From Candidatus Omnitrophota bacterium (lineage in GTDB: Bacteria; Omnitrophota; Gorgyraeia; Velamenicoccales; Velamenicoccaceae): DNA of 64,000 nt. Each line of letters opens with the position of its first letter. The stretch's first letter is position 1. This document shows positions 49,365 to 59,817 of this stretch, piece by piece. A model generated the notes under the pieces. It was not told where the DNA came from and did not search any database. It saw only the letters and a list, made by a program, of their open reading frames with translations. Where the stretch lies: NCBI GenBank assembly GCA_020052645.1, contig JAGVOQ010000008.1:61099-125098 (forward strand), given 5' to 3'. The translations under genes and the position numbers were made by a program.

Positions 49365-51820
49365 CGCCTCGGACTACTGATGCTGCAGCAGTGGCGTCAT
49401 ACAAGCATAAAGATAAAAGGAAGCGGATTCCTACCCAAGAAGAGTCTGTCAAGCTCTCCCCACGTGAGAAGCAGCCTGTAAAGAAAAGATATGATTACGA
49501 TCCTTCTCTGGATCCTCAGTTGATCTGGGCCGGAAAGAAAGAAGCGGGAAGCGAATTCTCTGTTTCTACTGTTCCTATCTACGTCCAGGAAAAAATCGCT
49601 CCAGAAGCAATTATTGCTCGGCTTAAACAAGGAGCCAAGGATGAAATGCAGTTAACGCTTTTTGGAGAGACTACTCAGCAACAGTTTGATAAGGCCGTTG
49701 AGTTCTATAAACATGAAGACAATTGGCAGAATCGCATGATATTGGGTGATTCATTGTTGGTAATGAATAGTCTACTTGAGAAAGAGGGGATGCGCGGTAA
49801 AGTACAGACTATTTACATTGATCCACCTTACGGCATAAAGTTTGGATCGAATTGGCAAGTTAGCACAAGGAAACGTGAAGTAAAAGATAATAAGATTGAC
49901 GATTTTATTCGACAGCCCGAACAGGTGAAGGCGTTCCGTGATACTTGGGAGCTTGGTATTCATTCGTATTTGTCGTATTTGAGAGATCGCTTTATTACTG
50001 CGCGTGAGCTTCTCTCGGAAAGTGGGAGTTGTTTTGTTCAAATTAACATTGAGAATGTTCATTTAGTTCGAAACATTATGGAAGAAATTTTTGATTCAAG
50101 AAACTTTGTAAGTATGATTAGTTTTTCAAAAACAAGCGGTTTTTCAGGAAAATATATTGATTCTGTATCAGATTATTTGCTTTGGTTTGCCAAAGATATC
50201 GATAATTTGAAATATAGGCAATTATATGTACCAAAAGAACCACCTGTCGATGATGCCAATTTTAGATTTGTTTTATTGGAGGATGGAAGCATAAGGAGAA
50301 TGACTGGAGATGAAAGAAGCAATCCCCTGTTGGTTTCTTCTGGGGCACGGATTTTTCGATATGACAATTTAACATCTGATGGTGCTAGTGCAAGTGAACA
50401 AGAATTTTTATTCAAGGGCTCTAAATATTTACCTGGATCAGGATTGCATTGGAAAACAACAATTGAAGGATTGAAACGACTGGCAACCATTGGTCGCATA
50501 GAGAAGGTGGGTTCGCAGTTAGCTTATGTACGTTTTTGGGGTGATTTTCCATTTGTGCCACGCGTTAATAATTGGACTGATACTGCGACAGGCGGGTTCG
50601 GGGATGAAAAATACTATGTGGTGCAAACAACTGCTAAGACTATCGCTCGTTGTGTATTGATGACAACTGATCCGGGAGATTTGGTTTTTGATCCTACTTG
50701 CGGATCGGGCACAACTGCGTTTGTTGCTGAACAATGGGGTAGGAGATGGATAACGGCTGATACATCAAGGGTTGCTTTAGCGTTAGCTCGTAGTCGACTT
50801 ATGACAGCAAAATTCCCTTACTATAAATTAAAAGATAAAAGTGAAATACGACAAGGTTTTGAATATAAGACCGTTCCGCATATTACTCTTGCTTCATTGG
50901 CGAAAGATGAGGCCTCTGAACAAGAAGTGCTCTATGATCAACCTGTCGAGGATAAAGATATTGTTAGAGTGACCGGTCCTTTCACCGTTGAGTCTCTTTC
51001 TCCTCATCGAGTTTCCGATGCGCAAGAAATGGTTTCTTCTGAACGTTTCGTTGAAATTGTCGTAGCGAATCTTTTAAAGGCCGGGGTACAAACTGGCGAA
51101 AGGGGAGCGAGAGTAGATTTTGTTAATTTAGACATTCTCCCAGGTGGGCCTGAGATTCAAGCCTCTGGGGAATATAAAACAGCACAGGGGTTAAAGAAAG
51201 TTGCTGTTGCTATTGGTCCTGAATTTGGTAGTGTTGATGATGATTTTATACGCGATGCAGCTAAAGTAGCTAAGAAATTTTCAGATCTTCTTGTGGTTGC
51301 TGCAACTGCATTCGAGGCATCGGCGTTCTCCGAGTCTTCTGAAGTTGAGAAATTACGCGTAATGAAGGTGAAGATTAATCCTGATCTCTCTATGGGCGAC
51401 CTCCTCAAGAAAACTGGATCAGGTAACTTATTTCTTGCTTTTGGTGAGCCGGACGTAAAAGTTAAACAGACCAAAGAAGGGGTTGTTGTTGAAATAATTG
51501 GCGTGGATATATACGATCCAGTTAAAAGCGAAATTCGTTCCAGCGGATCAGGTGATCCAGAGCATGAAATCGCTGCTTGGTTCATAGATACGAATTACAA
51601 TGAAGAAGCCTTCTTTGTTACTCACGCATACTTCCTCGGAGCAGATAAACCATACGAAAAACTGAAGAAGGCTCTTAAGGCAGATATTAAAGAAGACGCC
51701 TGGGATGACCTTTATTCTACTATTTCTCGTCCATTTTCAAAGCCAAAAACCGGCAAAATCGCCGTAAAGGTCATCAATCACTACGGTGATGAGGTTATGA
51801 AGGTAGTGGAAATTAAATAG
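49346..51820 (+). CDS. Type III-like DNA adenine methyltransferase Mod
   Basis: IYIDPPYGIKFGSNWQ and FDPTCGSGTTAFVAEQWGRRWI. Confidence 0.93.
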   Translation: MGRKRLTPRTTDAAAVASYKHKDKRKRIPTQEESVKLSPREKQPVKKRYDYDPSLDPQLIWAGKKEAGSEFSVSTVPIYVQEKIAPEAIIARLKQGAKDEMQLTLFGETTQQQFDKAVEFYKHEDNWQNRMILGDSLLVMNSLLEKEGMRGKVQTIYIDPPYGIKFGSNWQVSTRKREVKDNKIDDFIRQPEQVKAFRDTWELGIHSYLSYLRDRFITARELLSESGSCFVQINIENVHLVRNIMEEIFDSRNFVSMISFSKTSGFSGKYIDSVSDYLLWFAKDIDNLKYRQLYVPKEPPVDDANFRFVLLEDGSIRRMTGDERSNPLLVSSGARIFRYDNLTSDGASASEQEFLFKGSKYLPGSGLHWKTTIEGLKRLATIGRIEKVGSQLAYVRFWGDFPFVPRVNNWTDTATGGFGDEKYYVVQTTAKTIARCVLMTTDPGDLVFDPTCGSGTTAFVAEQWGRRWITADTSRVALALARSRLMTAKFPYYKLKDKSEIRQGFEYKTVPHITLASLAKDEASEQEVLYDQPVEDKDIVRVTGPFTVESLSPHRVSDAQEMVSSERFVEIVVANLLKAGVQTGERGARVDFVNLDILPGGPEIQASGEYKTAQGLKKVAVAIGPEFGSVDDDFIRDAAKVAKKFSDLLVVAATAFEASAFSESSEVEKLRVMKVKINPDLSMGDLLKKTGSGNLFLAFGEPDVKVKQTKEGVVVEIIGVDIYDPVKSEIRSSGSGDPEHEIAAWFIDTNYNEEAFFVTHAYFLGADKPYEKLKKALKADIKEDAWDDLYSTISRPFSKPKTGKIAVKVINHYGDEVMKVVEIK

Positions 51821-51848
51821 ACAATTTTGGTCCAGATAATCTTAACAG

Positions 51849-52652
51849 GTGGGAGTTCTTAGAGTTATGACTAACAAAATTGCAGGAGTTACATATGATA
51901 AATGGCTCCAAAAACCAGTAAGAAAAGCTGTAACGTCTGCAAGAATAGAAGTTAAGAAATACTCAAATAAAATTATTGCATTTGTTGACGTACTTGGAAT
52001 TACGGCTTTGATAGAGCAGCACAGGAATAATGACGAATATAAAGCAATCGATAAAATCGAAAAAATGAGAAAAATTGTTGAGGATTCAACTAAGATAATG
52101 AAACAAACAAAAAGCGTGGATTTAGAGTATTTACAAATATCCGATTCATTCGTTTTTGTTTGCGATCCCAAAACCGTCATTCTATTAATAGAATTATTAT
52201 CTACCATTCAGATGAGAATAGTTACTGAATGTCGGTTTCTTTTACGCGGAGCGATTACAATAGGTGATGCAATAGTGAGGGAATTCGGTAAATTTATTAT
52301 AGGTCCTGCCTATATACAGGCATATCGACTTCAGGAGAATGATGCGATTTATCCAAGAATTATTGTCGATAAAAGCGTTACCAAAGCAATTAAAAAAAGT
52401 ACTCATTCAATCAAAAGTTATCTACAACGAGATTTAGATAAGGAATTTTTTGTCGATTACATTAAGGTGTATATGAACAAGGAATCATTAAGCAAACAAA
52501 AAATTAAGTCTAGATTGGGACGAGAGGATATCTTCAGATATTTAAAGGATTGTTTCAATGAAAATTATCAAAAAGAAAAACATAATATTAGTCAAAAATA
52601 TGGATGGACTATACAGTACTATAAAAAATTAGAGGTGTGGGAAAATGGATAA
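51849..52652 (+). CDS. hypothetical protein with class III nucleotidyl cyclase-like fold signature
   Basis: FVDVLGITALI...ISDSFVFV...LLRGAITIGDAIVREFGKFIIGPAYIQAYRLQ resembles cyclase catalytic-domain order. Confidence 0.5.
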   Translation: MGVLRVMTNKIAGVTYDKWLQKPVRKAVTSARIEVKKYSNKIIAFVDVLGITALIEQHRNNDEYKAIDKIEKMRKIVEDSTKIMKQTKSVDLEYLQISDSFVFVCDPKTVILLIELLSTIQMRIVTECRFLLRGAITIGDAIVREFGKFIIGPAYIQAYRLQENDAIYPRIIVDKSVTKAIKKSTHSIKSYLQRDLDKEFFVDYIKVYMNKESLSKQKIKSRLGREDIFRYLKDCFNENYQKEKHNISQKYGWTIQYYKKLEVWENG

Positions 52653-54108
52653 TAAAATAAAAGTCGGGAGAAGTATATTAGAAACTATAACAGTTGCGCT
52701 TTACGAAAATCCGATAATCCTTTTTAGGGAATATGTGCAAAATTCACTTGATGCATATAATAGGGCTAGGGATGAAGGTGAAAATATAATAAAAGATTTT
52801 CATGTCGCTATTAATATTGATAAGAAGTGCAAAAAAATCGTAATCACAGATAACGGTTATGGGATTGAAACAAATGGATTATTTAAAGATAGAATGTCAA
52901 GCATAGGAAGTTCGGAGAAGCTAGGAGATAGAACAAAATATATTGGTTTTAGAGGGATAGGCCGAATTTCCGGCCTGTCATTCTGCAAGAGATTAACCTT
53001 CAAAAATAAAGCTAAAAACTCAAATAAAATTCAAAAATGCACATGGGAAGGGGAAAAATATCGCAAGTTATTAGATAATGAAGACGCCAAGGAGGACTTA
53101 CAATCAATTATAAAAAAAATTGTCACTTTTGAAGAAGAGAATACTGGGCACGAAAATAAAAGTGACCATTATTTTGAGGTTACTCTTGAAGAATATTCTA
53201 ATGAAATTGAAATAATGATAGGAGAAAATAAGTTTAAAGAGAAACTAATAAGAATGTTGCCCTTAAAATATAACGACAGCTTCAAGGGCGCTTCGAAAAT
53301 TATAAATAAATATAAGAGTTTTATGAACGAATCGCTGGAAAGGTTTATGGTTGTTGTCAAATATAATGGCGAGGATTTGCTTAAAACCTACGATAATAAA
53401 TTTATACTAGGTTCTGACGTAGTATTTTGGGAAATAAGAGGAAAACAAAAGAGAGATGGTTCTGTAGGAGATAAGATAGGACTTCTATGGTTCACATTTG
53501 ATAGGCACCTCAAATCAAATAACAATGATGAATATTACGGGATATTGACGCGGTCAAAGAATATTTTGATGGGTGCTAACGATACATTTGCTCAAGTCGC
53601 CAATGATAATAAGGAATATGTAACGACATTTAGAGAAATGGCTCAATCGTTGAGGGGCATTTACGGAGAGTTGCTAATAAATTCTCCGTTTTTAAGAGAT
53701 AACTCAAGGCGGGATTGGTTTTTGCCAGATCAGTATTCGATGGATTTGAATAACATAATTACAGATTTCATGCGTAGATTGCATAACTATAGATATTGCG
53801 CTTCAAGATACTTCAGAGCTAAACCATCGAAAAAGCAGGAAGATCTGAAGAAAGCACTTGATGAATTAGTAAATATTAAAGACAATCAAATCGATTACAG
53901 CCATTTTTATAAAAAAGAGACAGAGGAAGAGAAAGAAATTGATAAAGAACTATTCTCTGAACAGGATATTCCTCACGAGAATCAAAGTTTAAAAAAATGT
54001 TATGATATTTTAATGAGAATCATAGAGGAATATTTTAATAAAACAAAAAATCGCGTCTTATTTTTAAAACTCAGGGCACATATTGTGAATCGTTTTAAGA
54101 AAAAATAA
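52645..54108 (+). CDS. GHKL/HSP90-like ATPase
   Basis: FREYVQNSLDAYNRA (N-box), ITDNGYGIE (G1), YIGFRGIGRISG (G2). Confidence 0.88.
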   Translation: MDNKIKVGRSILETITVALYENPIILFREYVQNSLDAYNRARDEGENIIKDFHVAINIDKKCKKIVITDNGYGIETNGLFKDRMSSIGSSEKLGDRTKYIGFRGIGRISGLSFCKRLTFKNKAKNSNKIQKCTWEGEKYRKLLDNEDAKEDLQSIIKKIVTFEEENTGHENKSDHYFEVTLEEYSNEIEIMIGENKFKEKLIRMLPLKYNDSFKGASKIINKYKSFMNESLERFMVVVKYNGEDLLKTYDNKFILGSDVVFWEIRGKQKRDGSVGDKIGLLWFTFDRHLKSNNNDEYYGILTRSKNILMGANDTFAQVANDNKEYVTTFREMAQSLRGIYGELLINSPFLRDNSRRDWFLPDQYSMDLNNIITDFMRRLHNYRYCASRYFRAKPSKKQEDLKKALDELVNIKDNQIDYSHFYKKETEEEKEIDKELFSEQDIPHENQSLKKCYDILMRIIEEYFNKTKNRVLFLKLRAHIVNRFKKK

Positions 54109-54110
54109 AT

Positions 54111-55718
54111 ATGGAAAAAATACTACTCATAGAACCGGACTATAAAAATAAATTCCCGCCGATCGGTCTAATGAAAATTGCTTCATATCACCGCGGCAAA
54201 AAAGATTATGTGGAGTTTTATAAAGGTAAAGCCCCGTACACAAAAATAGTAGATTTTGATAGGGCATATATAACGACATTATTTACTTTCTATTATGACT
54301 GCACAGTTGATACCATACGGCATTATTTAAATTATATGCATAAAGACAATGTCTATGTCGGTGGAATATCTGCCACTTTGCTTGCTGAAAAATATAAAAA
54401 TGAGCTGGGGATCAAAAACGTAATTACCGGACAATTAACTAATTCTTCATCGATAGGATATAATGACTCAATAAATATAGACGAGCTTCCTCTAGATTAC
54501 GACATTCTTGACGACGTCCATTATAAATATCCATCTGGTGATAATATTTTTATTTATACAACGCGAGGTTGTTTAAGGGGATGCAAATTCTGCGCAGTTT
54601 CTAAGTTAGAACCAAAGTTTGAAGATACAAACCATATCATTAATCAAATACAGGCCATTAGGGAAAAATATGGAGATAAACGGAATGTCCTGATCATGGA
54701 CAATAATGTTTTATATTCTCGGGAATTAAATAAAGTTGTGCAAGATTTGAATTCAATTGGGTATATTAACAATACGCCTAATTATATCGAGCCTAATTAT
54801 TTTGAAATCATGCTGGAGAAAATTAAGAGGAGGAAGGAAAATAATAATGAATATGATAATCAAATTGAGGAATTAATGGAATATTTGAATAAATTCAAAA
54901 ATAGAGTCGCCTCGAAGAAGTTATGTAAAAGATATAATGAAATATTAAGTCATATAAATAATGAAGAAAACAAAATTAAAGCTTTTGATGAAGTTAAAAT
55001 GGATACCATCGAAGTCTTAGAAAAATATAGATTCAAACAAAAACTTCAACGGTATGTTGATTTTAATCAAGGGCTTGATGCTAGATTATTGACGAAAGAT
55101 AAAATGAGGATCATGTCTCGCATAGCGGTTAAGCCATTTAGGTTAGCATACGATAGTGTTAAATATAAAAAGGCATATAAAAAAGCTTTTAGCAATGCGT
55201 ATTCACACGGAGTCAGATATTTTTCGAATTACATGCTTTATAATTATAAAGATTCACCTTATGATTTATGGAAAAGGCTATATAACACAATAGTCCTATA
55301 TCAAAACAAAACAGATTTGCAAGGGTTCTCTTTCCCGATGAAGTATGCTCCCATAGATATGACAAATAGGGAATACATTGGTAAAAAATGGAATAAAAAA
55401 TATCTATCCGCTATTAATATTATCTTGAATGTCACAAAGGGTGTTGTCGCTAAAGAGAAAGATTTCTTTTTTGAAGCATTTGGATCTAGTGAAAAAGAGT
55501 ATTTTGAAATTTTATCCATGCCGAATAATTTTATAAAATATAGGATGCTATTCAAAAAAAGTGGCCATATCAGAACATGGAAAAGAAAATATAATAATTT
55601 AAATGGTAAAGAGAAGAAGACGCTTCTGGAATATTTATGTGGTTTAATAGACGGTAATAAAATTAAAAGCAAAAAGATTATTTCAATCATTGAATTATAC
55701 TCAACAAGAAAGCCCTAA
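54111..55718 (+). CDS. B12-binding-type radical SAM protein with large insertion
   Basis: TTRGCLRGCKFCAVSKLEP (CxxxCxxC); N-terminal cobalamin-domain-like LIEPDYKNKFPPIGLMKIASYHR. Confidence 0.85.
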   Translation: MEKILLIEPDYKNKFPPIGLMKIASYHRGKKDYVEFYKGKAPYTKIVDFDRAYITTLFTFYYDCTVDTIRHYLNYMHKDNVYVGGISATLLAEKYKNELGIKNVITGQLTNSSSIGYNDSINIDELPLDYDILDDVHYKYPSGDNIFIYTTRGCLRGCKFCAVSKLEPKFEDTNHIINQIQAIREKYGDKRNVLIMDNNVLYSRELNKVVQDLNSIGYINNTPNYIEPNYFEIMLEKIKRRKENNNEYDNQIEELMEYLNKFKNRVASKKLCKRYNEILSHINNEENKIKAFDEVKMDTIEVLEKYRFKQKLQRYVDFNQGLDARLLTKDKMRIMSRIAVKPFRLAYDSVKYKKAYKKAFSNAYSHGVRYFSNYMLYNYKDSPYDLWKRLYNTIVLYQNKTDLQGFSFPMKYAPIDMTNREYIGKKWNKKYLSAINIILNVTKGVVAKEKDFFFEAFGSSEKEYFEILSMPNNFIKYRMLFKKSGHIRTWKRKYNNLNGKEKKTLLEYLCGLIDGNKIKSKKIISIIELYSTRKP

Positions 55719-56104
55719 TTGTCAACAGGGGCAAAAGTAAATAAGTATTACAAACCTTACCAACTACGATAAATTTAATGATTATATTTAAAAAAGTATT
55801 ACAGGTCGCGATTTTGGGTCGGTAAATGCAACCACATTTCCCTTGTTTTTTACAAAATTTAGTGTATATTTTATTTGTACTTAACCGTACACCTAAGTAG
55901 AATAGTATTTTGGCAATTAACCCAATATAGCTTACCCTACCTAGCTTGATGGCACTTATGTTCGGATAACATAAGTGACCGGCATTCGTGTGAACGCCTA
56001 ACAGCGGCCGCGAGTATGAATACGAGCCAAAATCGTATCCAAACTTGTGTGCCGCTTTTTTGTTTGCCAAAAAAGTGGCACCAACAAAAAATTGGAGGCG
56101 TCAC

Positions 56105-57382
56105 ATGAAGATTCAAAAAGTAAAAGTCTCAGAAATAAACCCTGCCACATACAACCCTCGCAAAGACCTCAGGCCAGGTGATTCCGACTACGAGAAGCTC
56201 AAAGAAAGCATGGACACTTTTGGCTATGTAGAGTTGCTCGTATGGAATCCGCGCACCAAAACCCTCATCTCGGGCCATCAAAGATTGAAAATCCTAATCG
56301 CTCAAGGTGTAACAGAGGTAGAGGTTAGTGTTGTTGATCTGTCGCTTGATATGGAGAAGGCTCTTAACCTTGCCTTAAACAAAATCAGTGGCGATTGGGA
56401 TGAAAAGAAGCTCTCTGAATTGCTGATAGAAATACAAAAGATTCCTGATTTTGATATGGGGCTAACGGGTTTCGAGCCAGCAGAGATAAGCGAGCTCTTG
56501 GATGAGTTTTCTACACTACAGGAGGAAGATGATTTTGATTTTGAAGCTGAGGTCGAATCGATAAAAGAGCCAGTCACTAAAAGAGGCGATTTAATCGAAC
56601 TCGGTCCTCATAGAATATTATGCGGCGATTCATCTGATCCAGATGATGTAAAAATCCTAATGGGAAATGAAAAGGCCGATATTCTGGATTGCGATTTTCC
56701 GTACAACGTAAATTATGGCGGGGGCGCTACGCCAAATTCTAATACTAGACCTAAAAAATCCAGGAAGTGGTCACAGATCTATTCCGATAATATGCCACAG
56801 GCAGAATATGAAGCCTGGATGCGAAAGGTTCTTGTGATAGTAAAACAGCATCTTAAGCCCGGGGTCGCGATCTACATCTGGCAGGGGCATCGGCAATTTC
56901 CCCCGATGTATCAGATTCTTTTGGAACTAGATTTTCACATTTCCTGCGTACTCTGCTGGTTAAAAGAGTGCGGTGTAATAAGCTATGCTGACTATTCTTT
57001 CCGGACGGAACAGTGCCTTTATGGCTGGCTTAAGGGGGCGCCACATTATTGGGCTGGAAAGCCTGGAGAGAATAATGTATGGGAAGTTAAAAGAGACCCA
57101 ACAAAAAGTTATGTGCATCCAACACAAAAGCCCATACAGCTCGCCCAGCGCGCGCTCCAGAATAGCTCAAAGATTAATGATATCGTGCTCGACGTCTTCC
57201 TTGGTTCTGGCTCCGTCCTCATCGGTGCGGAAAGTGTTGGGCGCCGCTGCTACGGACTCGAAATAGATCCGCGATATGTAGACGCATGTGTTCGCCGCTA
57301 TCTCTTGTATATAGGTAAGGATAAGGCTCCGGCGGATCTTGTGAAAAAGTACTGGAAGGAGGAGCAACATGTCAGCAAATAA
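56105..57382 (+). CDS. ParB-like nuclease domain fused to DNA methyltransferase (phage type)
   Basis: VSEINPATYNPRKDLRPGDSDYEKLKESMDTFGYVELLVWN + DVFLGSGSVLIGAESVGRRCYGLEIDPRYVD; ATG at 56105 preferred. Confidence 0.9.
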   Translation: MKIQKVKVSEINPATYNPRKDLRPGDSDYEKLKESMDTFGYVELLVWNPRTKTLISGHQRLKILIAQGVTEVEVSVVDLSLDMEKALNLALNKISGDWDEKKLSELLIEIQKIPDFDMGLTGFEPAEISELLDEFSTLQEEDDFDFEAEVESIKEPVTKRGDLIELGPHRILCGDSSDPDDVKILMGNEKADILDCDFPYNVNYGGGATPNSNTRPKKSRKWSQIYSDNMPQAEYEAWMRKVLVIVKQHLKPGVAIYIWQGHRQFPPMYQILLELDFHISCVLCWLKECGVISYADYSFRTEQCLYGWLKGAPHYWAGKPGENNVWEVKRDPTKSYVHPTQKPIQLAQRALQNSSKINDIVLDVFLGSGSVLIGAESVGRRCYGLEIDPRYVDACVRRYLLYIGKDKAPADLVKKYWKEEQHVSK

Positions 57383-58034
57383 CGCTCAGACAAATAAAGA
57401 GCAGCCAATCCTTACGCTGATTCAAGACATAAAGGATGGCCGCGTAGCGCCTGAAACTATCGATAAGGACTTGCGTCAGCAGTGTGTCGAGGTCTTCTTG
57501 GCTGAGGGCTATTCTATCTCTACGATGGCGCAAATTTTTCAGAAATCCGAAAAAACGCTTCGCAGGGATCTAGATGAAATAAGGCAGCGTAATGCGCTTA
57601 CGCCTAACGTCGAGCTCGCCAAAAAGATTATTGGCGAAATCGTCACTTACACGCGCGTCCATAGAGATCATCTTATGCGTCTTGCGCGTTCAAAAGAAAC
57701 AGGCGTATCCGAGCGGGCGCAGTCTGAGTATTATGCGCATCGTGTGGGGATGGAACTGGTGGAAAAGCTTCAGACGCTAGGATATCTTCCTCTCAAGCCG
57801 AAGACCATTGTGGGTGACTTTACCCATAATATGCAGGTAAGCGACGAAAAATCCTTCGATGAGCTTAGAGTTCAGCTTCTTGAAATCGAGAGGGTAGCTT
57901 TAGAGCAGGGAGAGCTTTCGCCTGAACTCGAAGTTGAGGTAAAAAAGATCAGAGGCCGGATAGAGCAGGCTGAGATTGAAAATAGCATAACAAAGATTTT
58001 GGATCAACAAAAGAAGGAGGTTTCAAATGGTTAA
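57369..58034 (+). CDS. putative phage terminase small subunit/DNA-binding protein
   Basis: STMAQIFQKSEKTLRRDLDEI HTH; immediately upstream of and overlapping terL. Confidence 0.6.
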   Translation: MSANNAQTNKEQPILTLIQDIKDGRVAPETIDKDLRQQCVEVFLAEGYSISTMAQIFQKSEKTLRRDLDEIRQRNALTPNVELAKKIIGEIVTYTRVHRDHLMRLARSKETGVSERAQSEYYAHRVGMELVEKLQTLGYLPLKPKTIVGDFTHNMQVSDEKSFDELRVQLLEIERVALEQGELSPELEVEVKKIRGRIEQAEIENSITKILDQQKKEVSNG

Positions 58035-59589
58035 TCTTGGGTCAATAATACAAGACGTAATAGCGCTTCGCAGGAAATCTGCCAAAGACTTTGCTGCTTT
58101 TCGTAAGCATTACTTTGGTCATAGTACGCCCGATGGCACTTTTCAGAGAGAGCTTACCGGTTTTTTAGCTCAGGCTTCGCAAAAGCGGGGTACGCGGATC
58201 GCCATAGCCGCGCCGCGCGGCTTTGGCAAGAGCATGATTACCACCTGCGAATATGTTATCTATTGCATATGCTACAAGCTTGAGGATTTTATAGTGATTA
58301 TCTCAAGCACGCAGAGTCAAGTTGCAGATTTCTTGCAAAACGTAAAGCGGGAATTTGAGACAAACAAACGCCTCATAAATGACTTTCCTGACGTATATAA
58401 ACCGGATAAAAAAACATCTCTTGAACGCTGGTCTCAGGCCGAAATAGTAACGCCGAATGACGTTAAGGTATTGGCTTTAAGCACGGGGCAACAGATTAGA
58501 GGGAGGCGTTACGGAGAATCACGACCAAGCTTGATTATTCTTGACGATATTGAGACTAATGAAGCGGTCAAAAACCCTGAAAGTGCATATAATCTTGAGG
58601 ACTGGTTAACTAAGGCTGTTTTGAAATCAGGGGATGCAAGCACCAATGTTGCTTTCTTGGGTACGCTCCATCATCACAATTCATTGCTTGCCAAATTCAC
58701 TGATCCGAAACAGGTTCCGGGATGGATAAGTAAGGTTTATAAAGCTGTTATTTCCTATGCCGAAAGAACCGACTTATGGGATAAGTGGTCAAAAATCTAC
58801 TTAGGTCTTGATACCTATAAAGATGAATTTGGTTCTGATGCGGCAAGGGGGTATTTTGAAGCAAATGAAAAAGAGATGTTAAAGGGCACGCACCTATTAT
58901 GGCCGGAGCACAAAAGCTATTACGCGCTTATGGCTCAACGCGAACAGGATGGTCCTCTTAGCTTTGATAGTGAATATCAGAACGAACCGATTAATGAACG
59001 GGACTGTATTTTCAATTTGAAAGATGTTCAGTATCTGGAGGACGTATATGGTTCTGAAGAAGAATTTTTGATGAGAAGAAAAAGGCATTTATTATTCTAT
59101 GGCGCTTGCGATCCAAGCCTAGGGAAAGACCGTGAGGCAGGGGATTTCTCGGCGATTGTAACCGTGGCTATAGATGACGGCACAAGGGCAATATATGTAC
59201 TTGATGTTGATGTAGCTCGTCGCTCGCCAAGCAGGACGATAGATGTAATTCTCGAATACAATAAGATTAGAGAATATGCAAAATTTGGAATTGAGTCTAA
59301 TCAATTCCAAGAGCTTATGGTTGAAGAACTGAGACGTCGAGCCGATGAGACAAGGTGTAATCTCATCGTAAAGGAGATTAATAATACCCATAATAAACAG
59401 ATACGCATTGAAACGCTGCAGCCAATGATTAAAAGCGGTAAGCTTATACTTTCAAAAAAACACAGGGCGCTTCTTGAGGAGATGAGATTTTATCCTAAAG
59501 GAAGACATGATGATGCCCTGGACGCGCTTGAGATGGTGGTTAAGCTCTCGCTCAATTATACTGCTTTTGTGAGGTGTTTAAGCGTCTAA
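58027..59589 (+). CDS. phage terminase large subunit
   Basis: IAAPRGFGKSMITT Walker A, LIILDDIET Walker B, ACDPSLGKDREAGDFSAIV nuclease motif, RHDDALDALEM. Confidence 0.92.
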   Translation: MVNLGSIIQDVIALRRKSAKDFAAFRKHYFGHSTPDGTFQRELTGFLAQASQKRGTRIAIAAPRGFGKSMITTCEYVIYCICYKLEDFIVIISSTQSQVADFLQNVKREFETNKRLINDFPDVYKPDKKTSLERWSQAEIVTPNDVKVLALSTGQQIRGRRYGESRPSLIILDDIETNEAVKNPESAYNLEDWLTKAVLKSGDASTNVAFLGTLHHHNSLLAKFTDPKQVPGWISKVYKAVISYAERTDLWDKWSKIYLGLDTYKDEFGSDAARGYFEANEKEMLKGTHLLWPEHKSYYALMAQREQDGPLSFDSEYQNEPINERDCIFNLKDVQYLEDVYGSEEEFLMRRKRHLLFYGACDPSLGKDREAGDFSAIVTVAIDDGTRAIYVLDVDVARRSPSRTIDVILEYNKIREYAKFGIESNQFQELMVEELRRRADETRCNLIVKEINNTHNKQIRIETLQPMIKSGKLILSKKHRALLEEMRFYPKGRHDDALDALEMVVKLSLNYTAFVRCLSV

Positions 59590-59622
59590 TGGTTCATGGA
59601 ATAGGTAAAAAATACCTTTAGG

Positions 59623-59736
59623 TTTTCAAAAAGGCATGGAATTCTTTTGGAGCAGATGAAGTTTTTTCCGCGGGGAGGTCATGATGTCGGCCTGGACGCT
59701 TTGCAGATGACTGTTGACGTGGCGATCAAGGGTTGA
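59623..59736 (+). pseudogene. C-terminal remnant of a second terminase large subunit
   Basis: FSKRHGILLEQMKFFPRGGHDVGLDALQMTVDVAIKG* parallels LSKKHRALLEEMRFYPKGRHDDALDALEMVV in the intact gene. Confidence 0.85.
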
Positions 59737-59817
59737 AAACGCATCATGATCGTGCTTTATGAAGGCGGCAGATCAGAAGTGTTCTATAACGAATGAGGAA
59801 GAGAGGTGTTGCAAAAC

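Noticed and set aside
51849-52652. Calling the gene a Pycsar PycC cyclase
   Set aside because: Fold similarity is only by motif order, and no Pycsar effector (TM or TIR) is adjacent; left as cyclase-like hypothesis.
54111-55718. Viperin-like antiviral radical SAM enzyme
   Set aside because: The N-terminal cobalamin-like domain, insertion and overall length do not fit prokaryotic viperins.
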